Assembly: GCA_963678675.1 (NCBI GenBank)
Contig: OY783199.1
Location: 8,316,355 to 8,380,354 of the forward strand
DNA: 64,000 bases
Direction: 5' to 3'
From: Xiphydria camelus
Taxonomy: Eukaryota; Arthropoda; Insecta; Hymenoptera; Xiphydriidae
Positions 23,500 through 34,369 of this stretch are shown here, one piece after another. The notes under the pieces were generated by a model. The model ran no database searches. It was not told where the DNA came from and saw only the letters and a list, made by a program, of their open reading frames with translations. The position numbers and the translations under genes are program-made. Positions within the stretch are counted from its first letter, which is position 1. Each line of letters begins with the position of its first letter.

Positions 23500-24780
23500 T
23501 TTTCTTTCTGTATAAAGGTCTCTTTCTTAAACCTTAATCGTTTCGAAATCATTAAATGGAAATATTATATCATTGCATAAAAATCTGTAAAAAAGATTTA
23601 TACAAGATCTGTGTAGATAGTGATAAGAGATTTTAGAATCTTAGAGAGGTCTTAGCATCGTTGTTACTTTCATGGTTGACTCTGTATTTTCTCTCGATTC
23701 TCTCCGCGAGGCACATAAGTTTCACCTAAACGTATATAGTACCTATATATATACATATATATACACCGGCCGAAAATCCCCACAGAGGCAGCCAATGCCC
23801 TCTCGAAATCTCGGTCCGAAAGACACCCTTGCATCTCTCTGACTTCTATCTCCCGCGGAATCCCGTTTAAGCCAAAATCAATAGGTGTGTGCTTTCGATA
23901 TCTGATAAGTATTATACTTTTGTCGACCTCGTCGATCTTCCGTTGGTGTTCACACCCTTCTGTATCTGTTCTTTCCAAGGGTTTTTTTTTAGTTTTCTGA
24001 AGTTATCTTAGGTAATGCTATATAGACATAGAAAAAAGCGTATCCCAGCATCTCGCGAGATTGTAACACGTCGAAGGGTCATCGATCTCTTTCTAATCCT
24101 TGGAACGTTGTCGCCAATAATTTTCTATTTCTTCTCGCACTTTCTTCTTCCTCCTCTACCTTTCTTTCTCGGAACTTGAATAAAAATGCACTGCACCATG
24201 ACGCAAGTAATAAACCGAATCAGAAAAGCCTTATTAAAAGTTAAATTGCAGGGTCATTCTAGAGAAGAGATGGGAAGATGAGTTTCTAAATTTAGATTAT
24301 TTAAAATACGACTGAACATACGACTTAATCCAACGACTTACGGAGGAACTTTTAAAGTGGCTTTTTGAGTTCGTTTTCATTTATATTTGATATTCCCGAA
24401 GATTCTCGTTATATGTTCCTTATTTAGGAATTTTGCAAATATTCTTAAGATTATAAGTTACCTAAATGAAAGTAAGAGAAAAATCGAAGTAAGTACAGAA
24501 AATCCTGTACCTAATACAAAGTTGAGAAAAATCATGTTTTTTTCTTTTTGAGAAAATCATACAGGATACGATTATTGTGAATTAGAGTAACATGAAGGCG
24601 GCGTATATGTAAAAATCATTTGAACTAGACTGTCTCGTTATTTAAAGACTCTCGGCTTGCGTTGGTATATAATACTTTTTTTATGATCATATTTTGATCA
24701 ACAAAAAAGTTCGGTATCAATATGGCACTAAAATTCATAGATAATGAGATAATCACGAATGCAAAATGTGATAATGAACT
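23500..24780. other. Intronic DNA, nothing recognised
   Basis: No domain, exon or clear repeat boundary. Moderately AT-rich throughout. Confidence 0.35.
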
Positions 24781-24783
24781 ATA

Positions 24784-26184
24784 CAGGGTGGACCAGGTTA
24801 AACGTCATTTTTTTATATGTGATAGAACAACAACAAAAAAGTAGACTCATAAGAAAATTTTTTTCAAAAATGTTTCCTAACAAAGATACAGGGTGTCAAA
24901 GTTTCGAAAAAATAGTTTTCTCATCATAACTTCTAAACTACTTGATCGATTTCCATAAAATTTCGCACACAGGCTAATGTAGAACAGCTCTAAGCAATAA
25001 TTATATAATTTTTAAAAATTCTCCAGTGGCGTAGATACTAGGGGCCGGTACCCCCCTTTCCCCCTCCCAATCTTCGGCGCCACTGGATATTTTGCAAAGA
25101 AAATTTAATTATTGGATTCCCCGTTTAATTTAGAGAAAAAAATCACCCTTGCAAATTTTTGATTTATGGCTTCGTTTTTGAGATATTTATTTTAATTTAT
25201 AGGGTTGCGAGCAGGCCAAAGCTAGGTTGAACTTCATTAATTGAGGGGATCAGTGGAAAAGTGGTACAAGTCACAATTTGGATTATTTGAGTTAACTGCA
25301 AAAATGCGGTAGTTAAAGTAAATATCTGTTTAGAAAAAAAAGTGGTATAAGTGGCACAACCATACCATTATACACTTATACCATTTTTTTTCGAAACAGA
25401 TATTTACTTTAACCATGCATTTTTGTAGTTAACTCAAATAATCCAAATTGCGACTTGTACCACTTTTCCACTGACCCCCTCAATTGTGATATGTGATAGA
25501 GCAACAACAAAAAATAGATTCTCATGAGAAAATTTGTTTCAAAAATGTTTCCTAACAAAGATATAGGGTGTCAAAGTTTCGAAAAAAAAATGGTTTTCTC
25601 ATTCCCCTTTCCTCCTTTCCAATCTTCGGCGCCACTGGATATTTTGCAAAAAAAATTTAATTATTGGATTCCCCGTTTAATTTAAAGAAAAAAATCACTC
25701 TTGCAAATTTTTGATTTGTGACTTCGTTTTTGAGATTTTTTTCTTTAAATTAAACGCAACCCTATAAATTAAAATAAATATCTCAAAAACGAAGCCATAA
25801 ATCAAAAATTTGCAAGGGTGATTTTTTTCTCTAAATTAAACGGGGAATCCAATAATTAAATTTTCTTTGCAAAATGTCCAGTGGCGCCGAAGATTGGGAG
25901 GGGGAAAGGAGGGTACCGGCCCCTAGTATCTACGCCACTGGAGAATTTTTAAAAATTATTTAATTATTGCTTAGAGCTGTTCTACATTAACCTGTGTGCG
26001 AAATTTCATGGAAATCGATCAAGTAGTTTAGAAGTTATGATGAGAAAACAATTTTTTTTTCGAAACTTTGACACCCTGAATCTTTGTTAGGAAACATTTT
26101 TGAACAAAATTTTCTTATGAGTCTACTTTTTTTTTGGTTGTTCTATCACATCAAAAAAAATGACGTTTAACCTGGTCCACCCTG
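24784..26184. mobile_element. Large CAGGGTG-type fold-back, TA target duplication
   Basis: Ends CAGGGTGGACCAGGTTAAAC and complement, flanked by TA (24782-24783 and 26185-26186). The ~400-bp arms (to about 25200 and from about 25770) carry GGGGCCGGTACCCCCCTTT. The middle contains a partial third copy of the arm (about 25487-25740) and a separate MITE (25239-25485), so the structure is arm, MITE, partial direct repeat, inverted arm. No transposase seen. Confidence 0.82.
25239..25485. mobile_element. MITE with AATTGAGG termini (copy 1), nested
   Basis: 247 bp of nearly complete palindrome: AATTGAGGGGATCAGTGG on the left, complement on the right, with GTGGTATAAGTGGCAC at the centre. Related to the 244-bp element at 46197-46440. 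Confidence 0.75.
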
Positions 26185-26189
26185 TATAA

Positions 26190-27925
26190 ACAACCATAAA
26201 AAAAGCCAGCTATTTGTGTTTCCCGCAAAAGGGTGTCCAAAATGTAAGTATGACATGATCGAGTATAAATAATATGAACCTAAATTGGCCGGTATAGGTA
26301 CTTCCTTTCGTTTTTATCTTTCGTGATTTAAAAAAAAATGAACACCACAAGGCATATCGATCAATTGAAGGGTTTCTTTCAAAAACAGTATTTACCAAAA
26401 AAATGCAATTTTCGAAGACAACAAAAAACCACCTATCTTCCTAAGAATTTATGATATGAAAAGCAAATTTCAGCATTAGTTAGAAAACTACATTAGTATT
26501 AGTTTAGTTTTTGGGAGAAATAAATTCGTATACGCGCGCGCGGTCAGATATAATGAAAGAGTTAGCATTACTACCAATACTACAAAAATTAATTTTTTTG
26601 ACAAATGCCGTTTTTGAAACAAACCCTTCAATTATTTCATTTCAGCGTTTTTGCACCTTTGCCGGAATTTTTATCAATTAAAGAAAAAAACATAATACGC
26701 ACGATTGCTTTTAGACTGACTTTCCCGGCTTATATACGGCCTTTTGCTTCTAGAAATGCAATGTAACATATCTTCATGCATATAGGTATACGACGAAAAC
26801 CGGATTTCTTGTCATTTCGTCGTCCGTGAAGCTACGACTCGTACGTTTTTCCTCGCGGAGCAAAGCTGACGATAATATCACGTACTCATCGCGCCGTCAA
26901 TGTCTCTGGATAATCACGATGCACGTGCTTCGATACCGAAGCCTCGCCGATGGCATTCGCGAAGACGAGACACGAGATGGAGATGGAGAGTACCCAAGAG
27001 AGAGCGGAAGAAAGGAAGGAAGTCTAACGTCGCCGCCACCCATCCTGGAAACTTGCAATTACCGCGCAACTTCCTCCACCCGGTGCGCCATCGAGACGAA
27101 CCATTCCGATCTTCCGCGGAATTTCCGGCATTCCAACATTTCCGACTCTTTCACAGAGGCGTTCGATTTGTCTTCGTACGACGAGACGTCGTCGGCCGAG
27201 ACGTCGCGCGTTGCCGTGCGCCGAATAAGCCCCGCGTCTCTCGCGAATTCAGTTAAGCTCGAGCTTTAACGAGAGCATAAAACAGGCTCCGGTCCATTAA
27301 GATTTTACACTCGTAATTAATTAGTTACTGTGCGGACCATTTGCGGCCTCTCTTCTCTCTGTTTCGCTGTTTCTTTCTCTCGCAAAATTGCGGAGGAAGA
27401 ATTTCAACTGCAAATAGAAGGAGATCCCTCAAAAATCAACCGTTCGTCGCACTTCATCCGTAAACGCGCGAGAGAGGGAGGGGTTAAAGAATAGGCGAGT
27501 CTCGTGTTTCTAATTTTGCAAGAAAAGGTACTAATAAAAATCTTATTTGATTCTTCAAAATATTCATCAACTTCTTGTGATATACTGTACATGCATAAGG
27601 GAAGGACGGGCAAAACGGGGTACTTAAGGTATAGGCTATAAATAAAGAAACTGAGGAATTGGAAACATTTCTCTCAAAACTATATAATATTCATACATTT
27701 AGTTTCATAATACTAATACGAAATATTACTAAAAAAGCATACATGTAGTGCTGATAGGTATAAATAAACAATCTGCATAATAGCCAGCTTTGCCCGCTGA
27801 GCATGGCAAAATGGGGTTTTACAGAGTGATTCAGAAATAAGTGGCACAGATTTAATATGTCATAGATCTTGTCGAAATATGAAAAAAAGTTAAATGAAAT
27901 TTTTTTCTACGCCTCACCGTTTAGA
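26190..27925. other. Intronic DNA, GC-rich block at 26820-27290, no exon supported
   Basis: A 147-residue plus-strand frame covers 26826-27269 in CpG-rich sequence, but it has no recognisable domain and a second frame overlaps it fully. It could be an alternative exon or regulatory island; I see no decisive evidence. 27290-27925 shows nothing clear. Confidence 0.3.
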
Positions 27926-27930
27926 ATATA

Positions 27931-28560
27931 CAGGGTGTTAAAATTGAATGTTTTAAAAAGATTTTCAATAATATCTTTTGATGGGCGCAAAAAAATTTTA
28001 CGAAATTTGGTATACAGGGGTTTCTTGGGACAAGGAATCGAAATTTGATTTTGTTATTTTATTTAACACCTCTAAGTCTGGGACAAATTTCACAGGCATT
28101 TTAGTATGCTACGACAGAGTAAACTGCAAAAATCTTGAAAACGAATGGATTTATCGAAATAAAACAAGTGTGCGTTGTTGGTGTTAAAAGGTTTTAAGAA
28201 GAAAATATTTCGTCAAAAGTCACATGCAGTGTAGCTAACCTTCCTATAATATAAAGGAAGGTTAGTTGTTTAGGGTTAAATATCTCGAAAACTATTGAGA
28301 AATTATCGAGACATAAGTACTGTGGAAAAAATTTAGAGAATTTCAAGGCGAAACGATTGGTTTTTATCTCATTTTGTTACGATGAATAGTTCTCGAGATA
28401 TCGCATTTTTGTACATAAATACGCGCCGTAGCGCCCGCGCGCTCTTGTAGATAAATGCCTCTAACTTCACTAAAAATTGATATTTTTCGATGATTTTTAT
28501 TTTATTTTAAAGGTAATGAAATATTGCAATCATCAGAAACAAAAACTCGGACACTTGTAA
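27931..28560. repeat. Fragment of a CAGGGTG-type repeat plus AT-rich DNA
   Basis: CAGGGTGTTAAAATTG preceded by TA starts at 27931, and repeat-like text follows (a phrase GGTATACAGGGGTTTC near 28010). No opposite end was found, so this is a solo end or decayed copy. The 69-residue frame at 27978-28187 has no recognised domain. Confidence 0.4.
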
Positions 28561-28807
28561 AGAAAAGTGGACAACAAAGTTGATTTTCTCGGCCCATCTA
28601 CTGTACTAGAACCGTTACTATCTAATGACATCACGGCGCGGCATGCCGCTCGACCGGCTGTTTCAAGTGGGCGGAGTTTATCGCAAACTTTATTAATTTT
28701 TTACGGCTTAATTTCGCGTCAGAAAAAAAAATTAAAAAACACGTCCCAACTTTGTTACGTGCTCAATCCATTTATGATGTAAAAAAAATATGTGCATATT
28801 GCCTATT

Positions 28808-28925
28808 GCGGTTGATTCTCCCCTCTCCCTAACGGTACAGGCCATCTGCATATCAACTCCTTCAAGATCACGAACCTCTCCGTAATTAAAAAAAATTAGT
28901 CCCGTTTATATTTGATATACCCTCG
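28808..28925 (-). mobile_element. Solo terminal fragment of the mariner at 30349-31269
   Basis: This is the reverse complement of the first ~120 bp of the mariner at 30349, from its terminus (CGAGGGTATATCAAATATAAACG on the minus strand) through TGATATGCAGATGGCCTGTACCG. The end lies against the TA that starts the next CAGGGTG element. No transposase body is left. Confidence 0.75.
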
Positions 28926-28929
28926 TATA

Positions 28930-29732
28930 CAGGGTGTAACAAAATAAGTGTAAAACATTTCAGGGGGTGATTCCTCATCGAAAAAGGGATAGGAACTTTC
29001 ATATAAAGAAACTTCATTTGAGCATCCCTTGTTAAGATACAGCCACTTAAAGGGGGTACATAAAATTTGTTTTACAATTTTTTTCACAAACACTAAAAAA
29101 GTTACAAAATTGAAATTAACGTGACATTTTCTACTATCAAAAAGACACTTAGCCAGTAATTTATTTGGTTTACCCCATGGTTGTAAGGGGTGGAAAACGC
29201 AACGACGTGACTCGGTGAAATGCACAGGATTTGGTATACCGCGAGAATAAGTCGACGACGATCGCGTGGTCCGTGGGATAGTCACGATTGAGCTAGGTAT
29301 AGGTACAAGGAGATCAGGGTCGATTTTCAGGTTAATAACTACTTCGAAAAAATTCAAGAGACATTTTTTGTTTAGAATGAAACAAGCTATTGGAAATAAA
29401 TTTTTAAATGGTAAACAAATAATAAGACAAAAAGTTACATTGGAAATAAATTTTAGGGGTTCCTTTTTTCACCCCTTATAACCATGGGGTAAACCAAATA
29501 ATTTACTGGCTAAGTGTCTTTTTGATAGTAGAAAATGTCACGTTAATTTCAATTTTGTAACTTTTTTAGTGTTTGCGAAAAAAATTGTAAAACAAATTTT
29601 ATGTACCCCCTTTAAGTGGCTGTATCTTAACAAGGGATGCTCAAATGAAGTTTCTTTATATGAAAGACCCTATCCCTTTTTCGATGAGGAATCACCCCCT
29701 GAAATGTTTTACACTTATTTTGTTACACCCTG
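28930..29732. mobile_element. CAGGGTGTAAC-type fold-back (full copy)
   Basis: Ends CAGGGTGTAACAAAATAAG and complement, TA on both sides (28928-28929 and 29733-29734), arms ~270 bp. A ~150-bp unique centre lies at about 29200-29345. A 376-bp member without this centre is at 46907-47282. Confidence 0.82.
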
Positions 29733-30348
29733 TATTTAAAATTGAACGAGAATCTTTCCTACAAGCTAAGCTCTTCTTTCTCTACCTTTTCTAAGGTATA
29801 CATGTATGAAATAACTAAATATGTGCTTCAGTTAGAGACGGCAATTGCTGCTGTCTTTAAAGCAATTAAATAATGGCTTGTGCAGCAAGGAAACTATTCG
29901 CTGATGGGAGCACGTATCCGACTCCTTCAAAAATATATGCACTGTATTCGACAAAGAATAGTGTGCGTGTGTTAGTGCATTCATTTAAAATTGTACCTAC
30001 ATAGTTATAGGAACTGTTGATTCAGATACTTCAACCAAGTTTCAAATGAATACACGGTAAATCAAGATATCGATTTAGTTGCTTCAATTAAATATTTAAT
30101 CGTTGGAACCACAGGTTGCACTGGCGTGATTAATAATAATTTGATAATGTGGTAATGAAATACCGTACGACATGTTAGTTACATTTATAAAGTAAAATTT
30201 GATTCAATTAACGATTGCATTGAATGGAACAAACAAAACTGTAATGCAACTATGTATTATACTTCAGTAAGATAACTTATGAGTTGCTTAATGGAATTAA
30301 ATGTTCAATTGAAGCAAACATTTTGTGCTATATTTAAGCATGGATGTG

Positions 30349-31269
30349 CGAGGGTGTATCAAATATAAACGGGACCAACGGGACTGATTTTTTTTTAAGT
30401 TAAGGAGGGGTTCATGACCTTAAAGGAGTTGATGTGCAGATGGCCTGTACCGTTAGGTAGATGGGAGAACCGACCGGTAATTCGCTCGAGTCCTTTTAGT
30501 ATGAAAAGAAACCATGAACGAGACGGAAGTGCATGTCTCCGTGGAGCAACGGATTATATTCAAGTTTTTGGCCAAGGAGGCGGTCAATCCAACCGAAATT
30601 TTGCGGCGATTACAGGCACAGTTCGGGGACAACATCTTGTTAAGAACTCATGTGTTTGCTTGGCATAAAGAATTTTCTGGAGAGCGTGAAAAGGTCGAGA
30701 ACGAGAGCCACGCTCGCCGCCAAAGGTAATGGCAACAGTGTTTTTTGATCGGGAAGTGCTTTTCATGTTGACTTTCTCCACGATCGACGCGTGATTAATG
30801 TGCAATATTATTGTGAATTACTGAATGCCGCGAAATTGTCATTTCGAAGGAAAAGGAAGAAGCAGTTGGTCAGAAATGTCATTCTTTTGCATGACAACGC
30901 CAGACCTCATGCGGCCAATGCCACAAGGCGAAAATCGGATGCATTAGGCTGGGAAATGCTGGAACATCCGCCATATAGTCCCGACTTGTCCTCTTGTGAC
31001 TTCCATCTTTTTGGACCTCTCAAAGAAGCGCTTGGAGGCCAACGTTTCGATGATAACAACGCGGTGGGAGTATTTGTGCTCCAATAGCTACAAGAACGTC
31101 CGAAGAGTTTCTACGGTGATGGCATAAAAAAGCTCACAATCCGATAGGAAAAATGTATTTCTAGGACGGGAGACTATGTAGAAAAATAATATATGTTTCT
31201 GAGCTTAATTAAATAAAGTTAGAATTTTTTATAAAATGAATCCCGTTTATATTTTTTGATATACTCTCG
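30349..31269 (+). mobile_element. Deleted, mutated mariner element
   Basis: Termini CGAGGGTGTATCAAATATAAACG and complement (ends at 31269). TA follows the right end; the left dinucleotide is TG, probably a mutated TA. At 921 bp it is shorter than the usual ~1.3 kb of mariner. The interior holds a frame-broken transposase. Confidence 0.85.
30514..31087 (+). pseudogene. Mariner transposase pseudogene
   Basis: Residues from 30514 (MNETEVHVSVEQRIIFKFL) form the start of the paired-like DNA-binding domain, ending in a stop at about 30727. A large internal part is missing. Another frame (30791-31087) has VILLHDNARPHAAN and EHPPYSPDLSSCDFHLFGPL, the second and third catalytic blocks of the mariner DD34D core. 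Frameshifts and a premature stop after VGVFVLQ make it inactive. Confidence 0.85.
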
Positions 31270-31522
31270 TAGAAACTGAAGAGTTCTTCAACAACTCACA
31301 TGAAAACTTTAGATCCTACGCCATCTAGTAACTCATTTGGTACTACAAATCAATGCAACGTGTGATTGCAATAATTGAAAATTTAATAGAATCGATATTT
31401 TGATTTACCCTATATTCATTTCAAACAACAAATCGTTTGGTAACTGACTCAACAATTCTTGTAATTCTTGTAATTTTATTTCAAAGACCTTTCGTCATTT
31501 AAAATAAGAAGAAGTTTAATTA

Positions 31523-32137
31523 CAGTAGACTACCGATAATCCGGCACGTTCGGGACTCGGCCGGTGCCGGATTACCGAAAATGCCGGATTATCAGGAGAT
31601 GTGTTCCGCGATTATTAAATGATAAGTCGTAGAATGAATGCAGCTGCAATATGATGTTTGACAGCAAGCGTTGTTTACCAGAAATGCTGAGATAATCATT
31701 TAAACTCGAATACAAACCAAAACATACCTTTATTCCTGCATTTTGAATAACATAACAATGAAATGTCTTAACAACAAATTAAACCAGTGAAATGTGTTAC
31801 AAATTTACACGTATGTACATAATATGTACTGATGAGACATTTATTTTAAAAAATCTCTAATGTCTTTTTGTTTTGTAGATTCAGCTCTCTTTTTAAAAAA
31901 GTTATTTCTTAGAATATGCAAATTAATGAGTTCTGCACAATTATAACGTGAGTTTGTTCCAGCAAATGTTATGAATTTATTTAATGCATCTGCCGCTTCC
32001 CCCCAACTGATTTGTTTCTTCTCTTCTTTTTCCGCCTGCCGATACCGTTCGGAAGCGCGATCGTTTGAAAATCGATACTGGTGCCGGACCATCGGGCATT
32101 CCGAACCGTTGGATGCCGGACTATTGGAAGTCTACTG
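31523..32137 (-). mobile_element. Tigger/pogo-like deleted element
   Basis: Ends CAGTAGACTACCGATAATCC and ...GGAAGTCTACTG, flanked by TA (31521-31522 and 32138-32139). CAGTAGAC and the CCGGATTATC-type termini are characteristic of Tigger/pogo elements. 615 bp. The minus strand carries a transposase tail (see 31841). Confidence 0.82.
31841..32092 (-). pseudogene. C-terminal remnant of Tigger-like transposase
   Basis: The minus-strand frame reads ISWGEAADALNKFITFAG and ends KQKDIRDFLK. I recognise this as the C-terminal tail found after the DDE core of jerky/Tigger-like transposases. No DNA-binding or catalytic part is present. Confidence 0.65.
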
Positions 32138-32139
32138 TA

Positions 32140-33705
32140 CTTAAAAGAACTGCTGTTACTTATGTGAAATAATTTGTTAAATCTTTGAAGTAATAAAATG
32201 CCATCACATAAGTGATATAATTAATCTATATAAATTTTAATTTATTCAATGTAATTCGATTTTTTGATTTGATGATATTTATAATTGCAGCAATTACATC
32301 ACGTTATTCGATTTAAAACTTGGCTTCAACATTCAAATAAAAATGTAATTGACTGCCTACATATATTTGTTTCAATAGTAGGTATTATGACTTTGTGTAA
32401 TGAAATTTCAGCATTGTTTTTCGAGTAATTCTTTCATTACAATGACCACAAAAGTAGTTGAAAGCGTGCGTTTACTTGATTCAAATTTCGTTGGAACAAC
32501 TATTTCACTGCTTTATAGTAATTAAATAGTTAATTGTTTTACAAAAATACGGTCATTGAAACAAGCACATCATATAGTTGTCATCTTCATTTTAAAGTAA
32601 TTAAATATTAAATTTTTTCAATAATATCAGACCGTTCAGTTTATCGAATATGTTATTGAGTACATTAATTTCATGTTTTCAATTAAACAGTTTCTTACTA
32701 TTTCAACTAGCCATATAATTAGAACAATTAATTTTTACTTGAACTAATTACATATTTAATTTGGTTTACAAAATATCATGCAATGAAACTAATTCTTTGA
32801 ATCAATCAATTATTTCTTCCTAATAAAGACCGAAATAATTGATTTAAACCTATAATTGATTGAAGTAAATAATTTGCAACCAACTAAAAATATTTAATTG
32901 TTTTAGCTAAACTTTTTTCTCAGTGTATGAAACATACAATCCATTTTTTCGTAGAATATGAATAAAAATCTTCACAATAAAAGCACTCGGCGTCGATATC
33001 TCCGTTATCACTTGACGAATCCGCTTTTCTTCTAGTAACAATGACATTTTTGTTTCCTTTGTTATTTCCCCTCTCTCTTCCTCGACTCTAGGGTACCCCA
33101 ATTTACCTTACCCCGTTTTTCCTTATCCAGTGTAGTTTTTAAGTTGGATGTCATTTTCAAAATAAGAAACATTTTCCAGAACGAACTATTATTGAAACGT
33201 TTACCACAAACTATCTGCTTTCCTATAGTAACTACGATATCGTAGTTTAAACAAACATACTATAATTATTTCATATCAAATATCTTGCGATATTGTAGCA
33301 CGATGTCTCACATACCTAGTACCTACCTGAACGTAATATTTGTATGTTTCTCAACTACCACTGCTCTCGTACGTATTTCAGTTCACGAGCGATCGATTTA
33401 CTTGAGGTTCATGCGATTTCAGAGAGCTTATAGATAATATAAAAGGTAAGAGGGGTACCCCATTTTACCATTCTGCCCCGTTTTGCCCATCCTTCCCCTA
33501 CATGAAGGAGAGTAGGTACTCAAATTTGTACCGGTGTCTCGGTTGGACCACCTCTGCATCTAGAACTGTTACTGCTCTACTAGCTACACATATAGCCGAT
33601 AGAACTAATCGAAAAGGTGCGTCATCCAACTCTAAGCATATGGCATAGAGGAAGCTTGGGCAAAGCGAATGTTCTGGGTAAAGCGGATGGGTCTTTTCTT
33701 CGCTC
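32140..33705. other. AT-rich intronic DNA, nothing recognised
   Basis: No exon, domain or bounded element was recognised apart from the repeat tail to about 32937. Confidence 0.35.
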
Positions 33706-33708
33706 CTC

Positions 33709-34145
33709 TACACTGAGAGAAAAGTGGGTAGTAAAATCAACCATAATCGCAAGGTTGACTTTTCCTGTTTGCTAGCACCATATTAAAAAATGCTAATATG
33801 GACAAACTGCTTTTTGAAAGTCTGCTCCTTATTTACCTATGGTTTGACAGATCATGAATGCAATCGAAGTAACTTTTGTTATACTGTTTCGATAGCCATG
33901 CGCCATGGTTGAATTAACCACAAAAGTAGATGAATAATATTACTGCATGGTAGTACCAACTATATAAAAAGAGGTTGGGGACATCAATTAACCATGCTGC
34001 AAGTTGATCTGGTTGCAGGAATCCTGATCTCTTGTTACTGTAACCAGAATCTCACAGGTCAAAATAACTATAGAATTATTATTGACGCCAAAATCGACCA
34101 CGATTTCTGTTTAAATTATGGTTCTTTCAACGAAATTTTTCTCTG
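33709..34145. mobile_element. MITE, ACACTGAGAGAAAA terminus, copy of 20535 family
   Basis: Starts TACACTGAGAGAAAAGTGGG; the right end TTTTTCTCTGAG is inverted. TAATCGCAAGGTTGAC, GCCATGCGCCATGG and AAGAGGTTGGGGACAT match the copy near 20.5-20.8 kb. The right end abuts the next MITE. Confidence 0.65.
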
Positions 34146-34366
34146 AGAAAAAATACTATATTCAATCAAATCTGCATTTACGGATGGGAGAATGCATAAT
34201 TAGTTGCTCCGACTAATAAATTTGGTTATAACATTAACGGCTATTTGAAGGAAATAGGCTGTAGTCCATTTGAATCAATCATTAGTTCAAGTAACTAAAA
34301 CTGCATTCCCCCATCCGTAACCACCGATTTAGTTGAATTTATGAAGTATATTTTTCTCTCAGTGTA
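34142..34366. mobile_element. MITE, same family as 40900-41126
   Basis: Contains CTGCATTTACGGATGGGAGAATGC on the left and GCATTCCCCCATCCGTAA on the right, ending TTTTTCTCTCAGTGTA. The copy at 40900-41126 has the same parts in the opposite orientation. Confidence 0.7.
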
Positions 34367-34369
34367 TGG

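Larger units (their letters stand above)
29740..32937. repeat. Decayed AT-rich repeat split by a mariner and a pogo-like element
   Basis: The flanks of both insertions share AT-rich phrases arranged in opposite orientation (TAAATCAAGATATCGAT at about 30059 against ATCGATATTTTGATTTAC at about 31392; CATTTCAAAC-type phrases on both sides). The last bases resemble the common CTCAGTGTA terminus. Boundaries uncertain. No host exon seen. Confidence 0.45.

Noticed and set aside
26826..27269. 147-residue frame as a gene
   Set aside because: No domain, a fully overlapping alternative frame and no splice sites; GC-rich DNA alone opens such frames.
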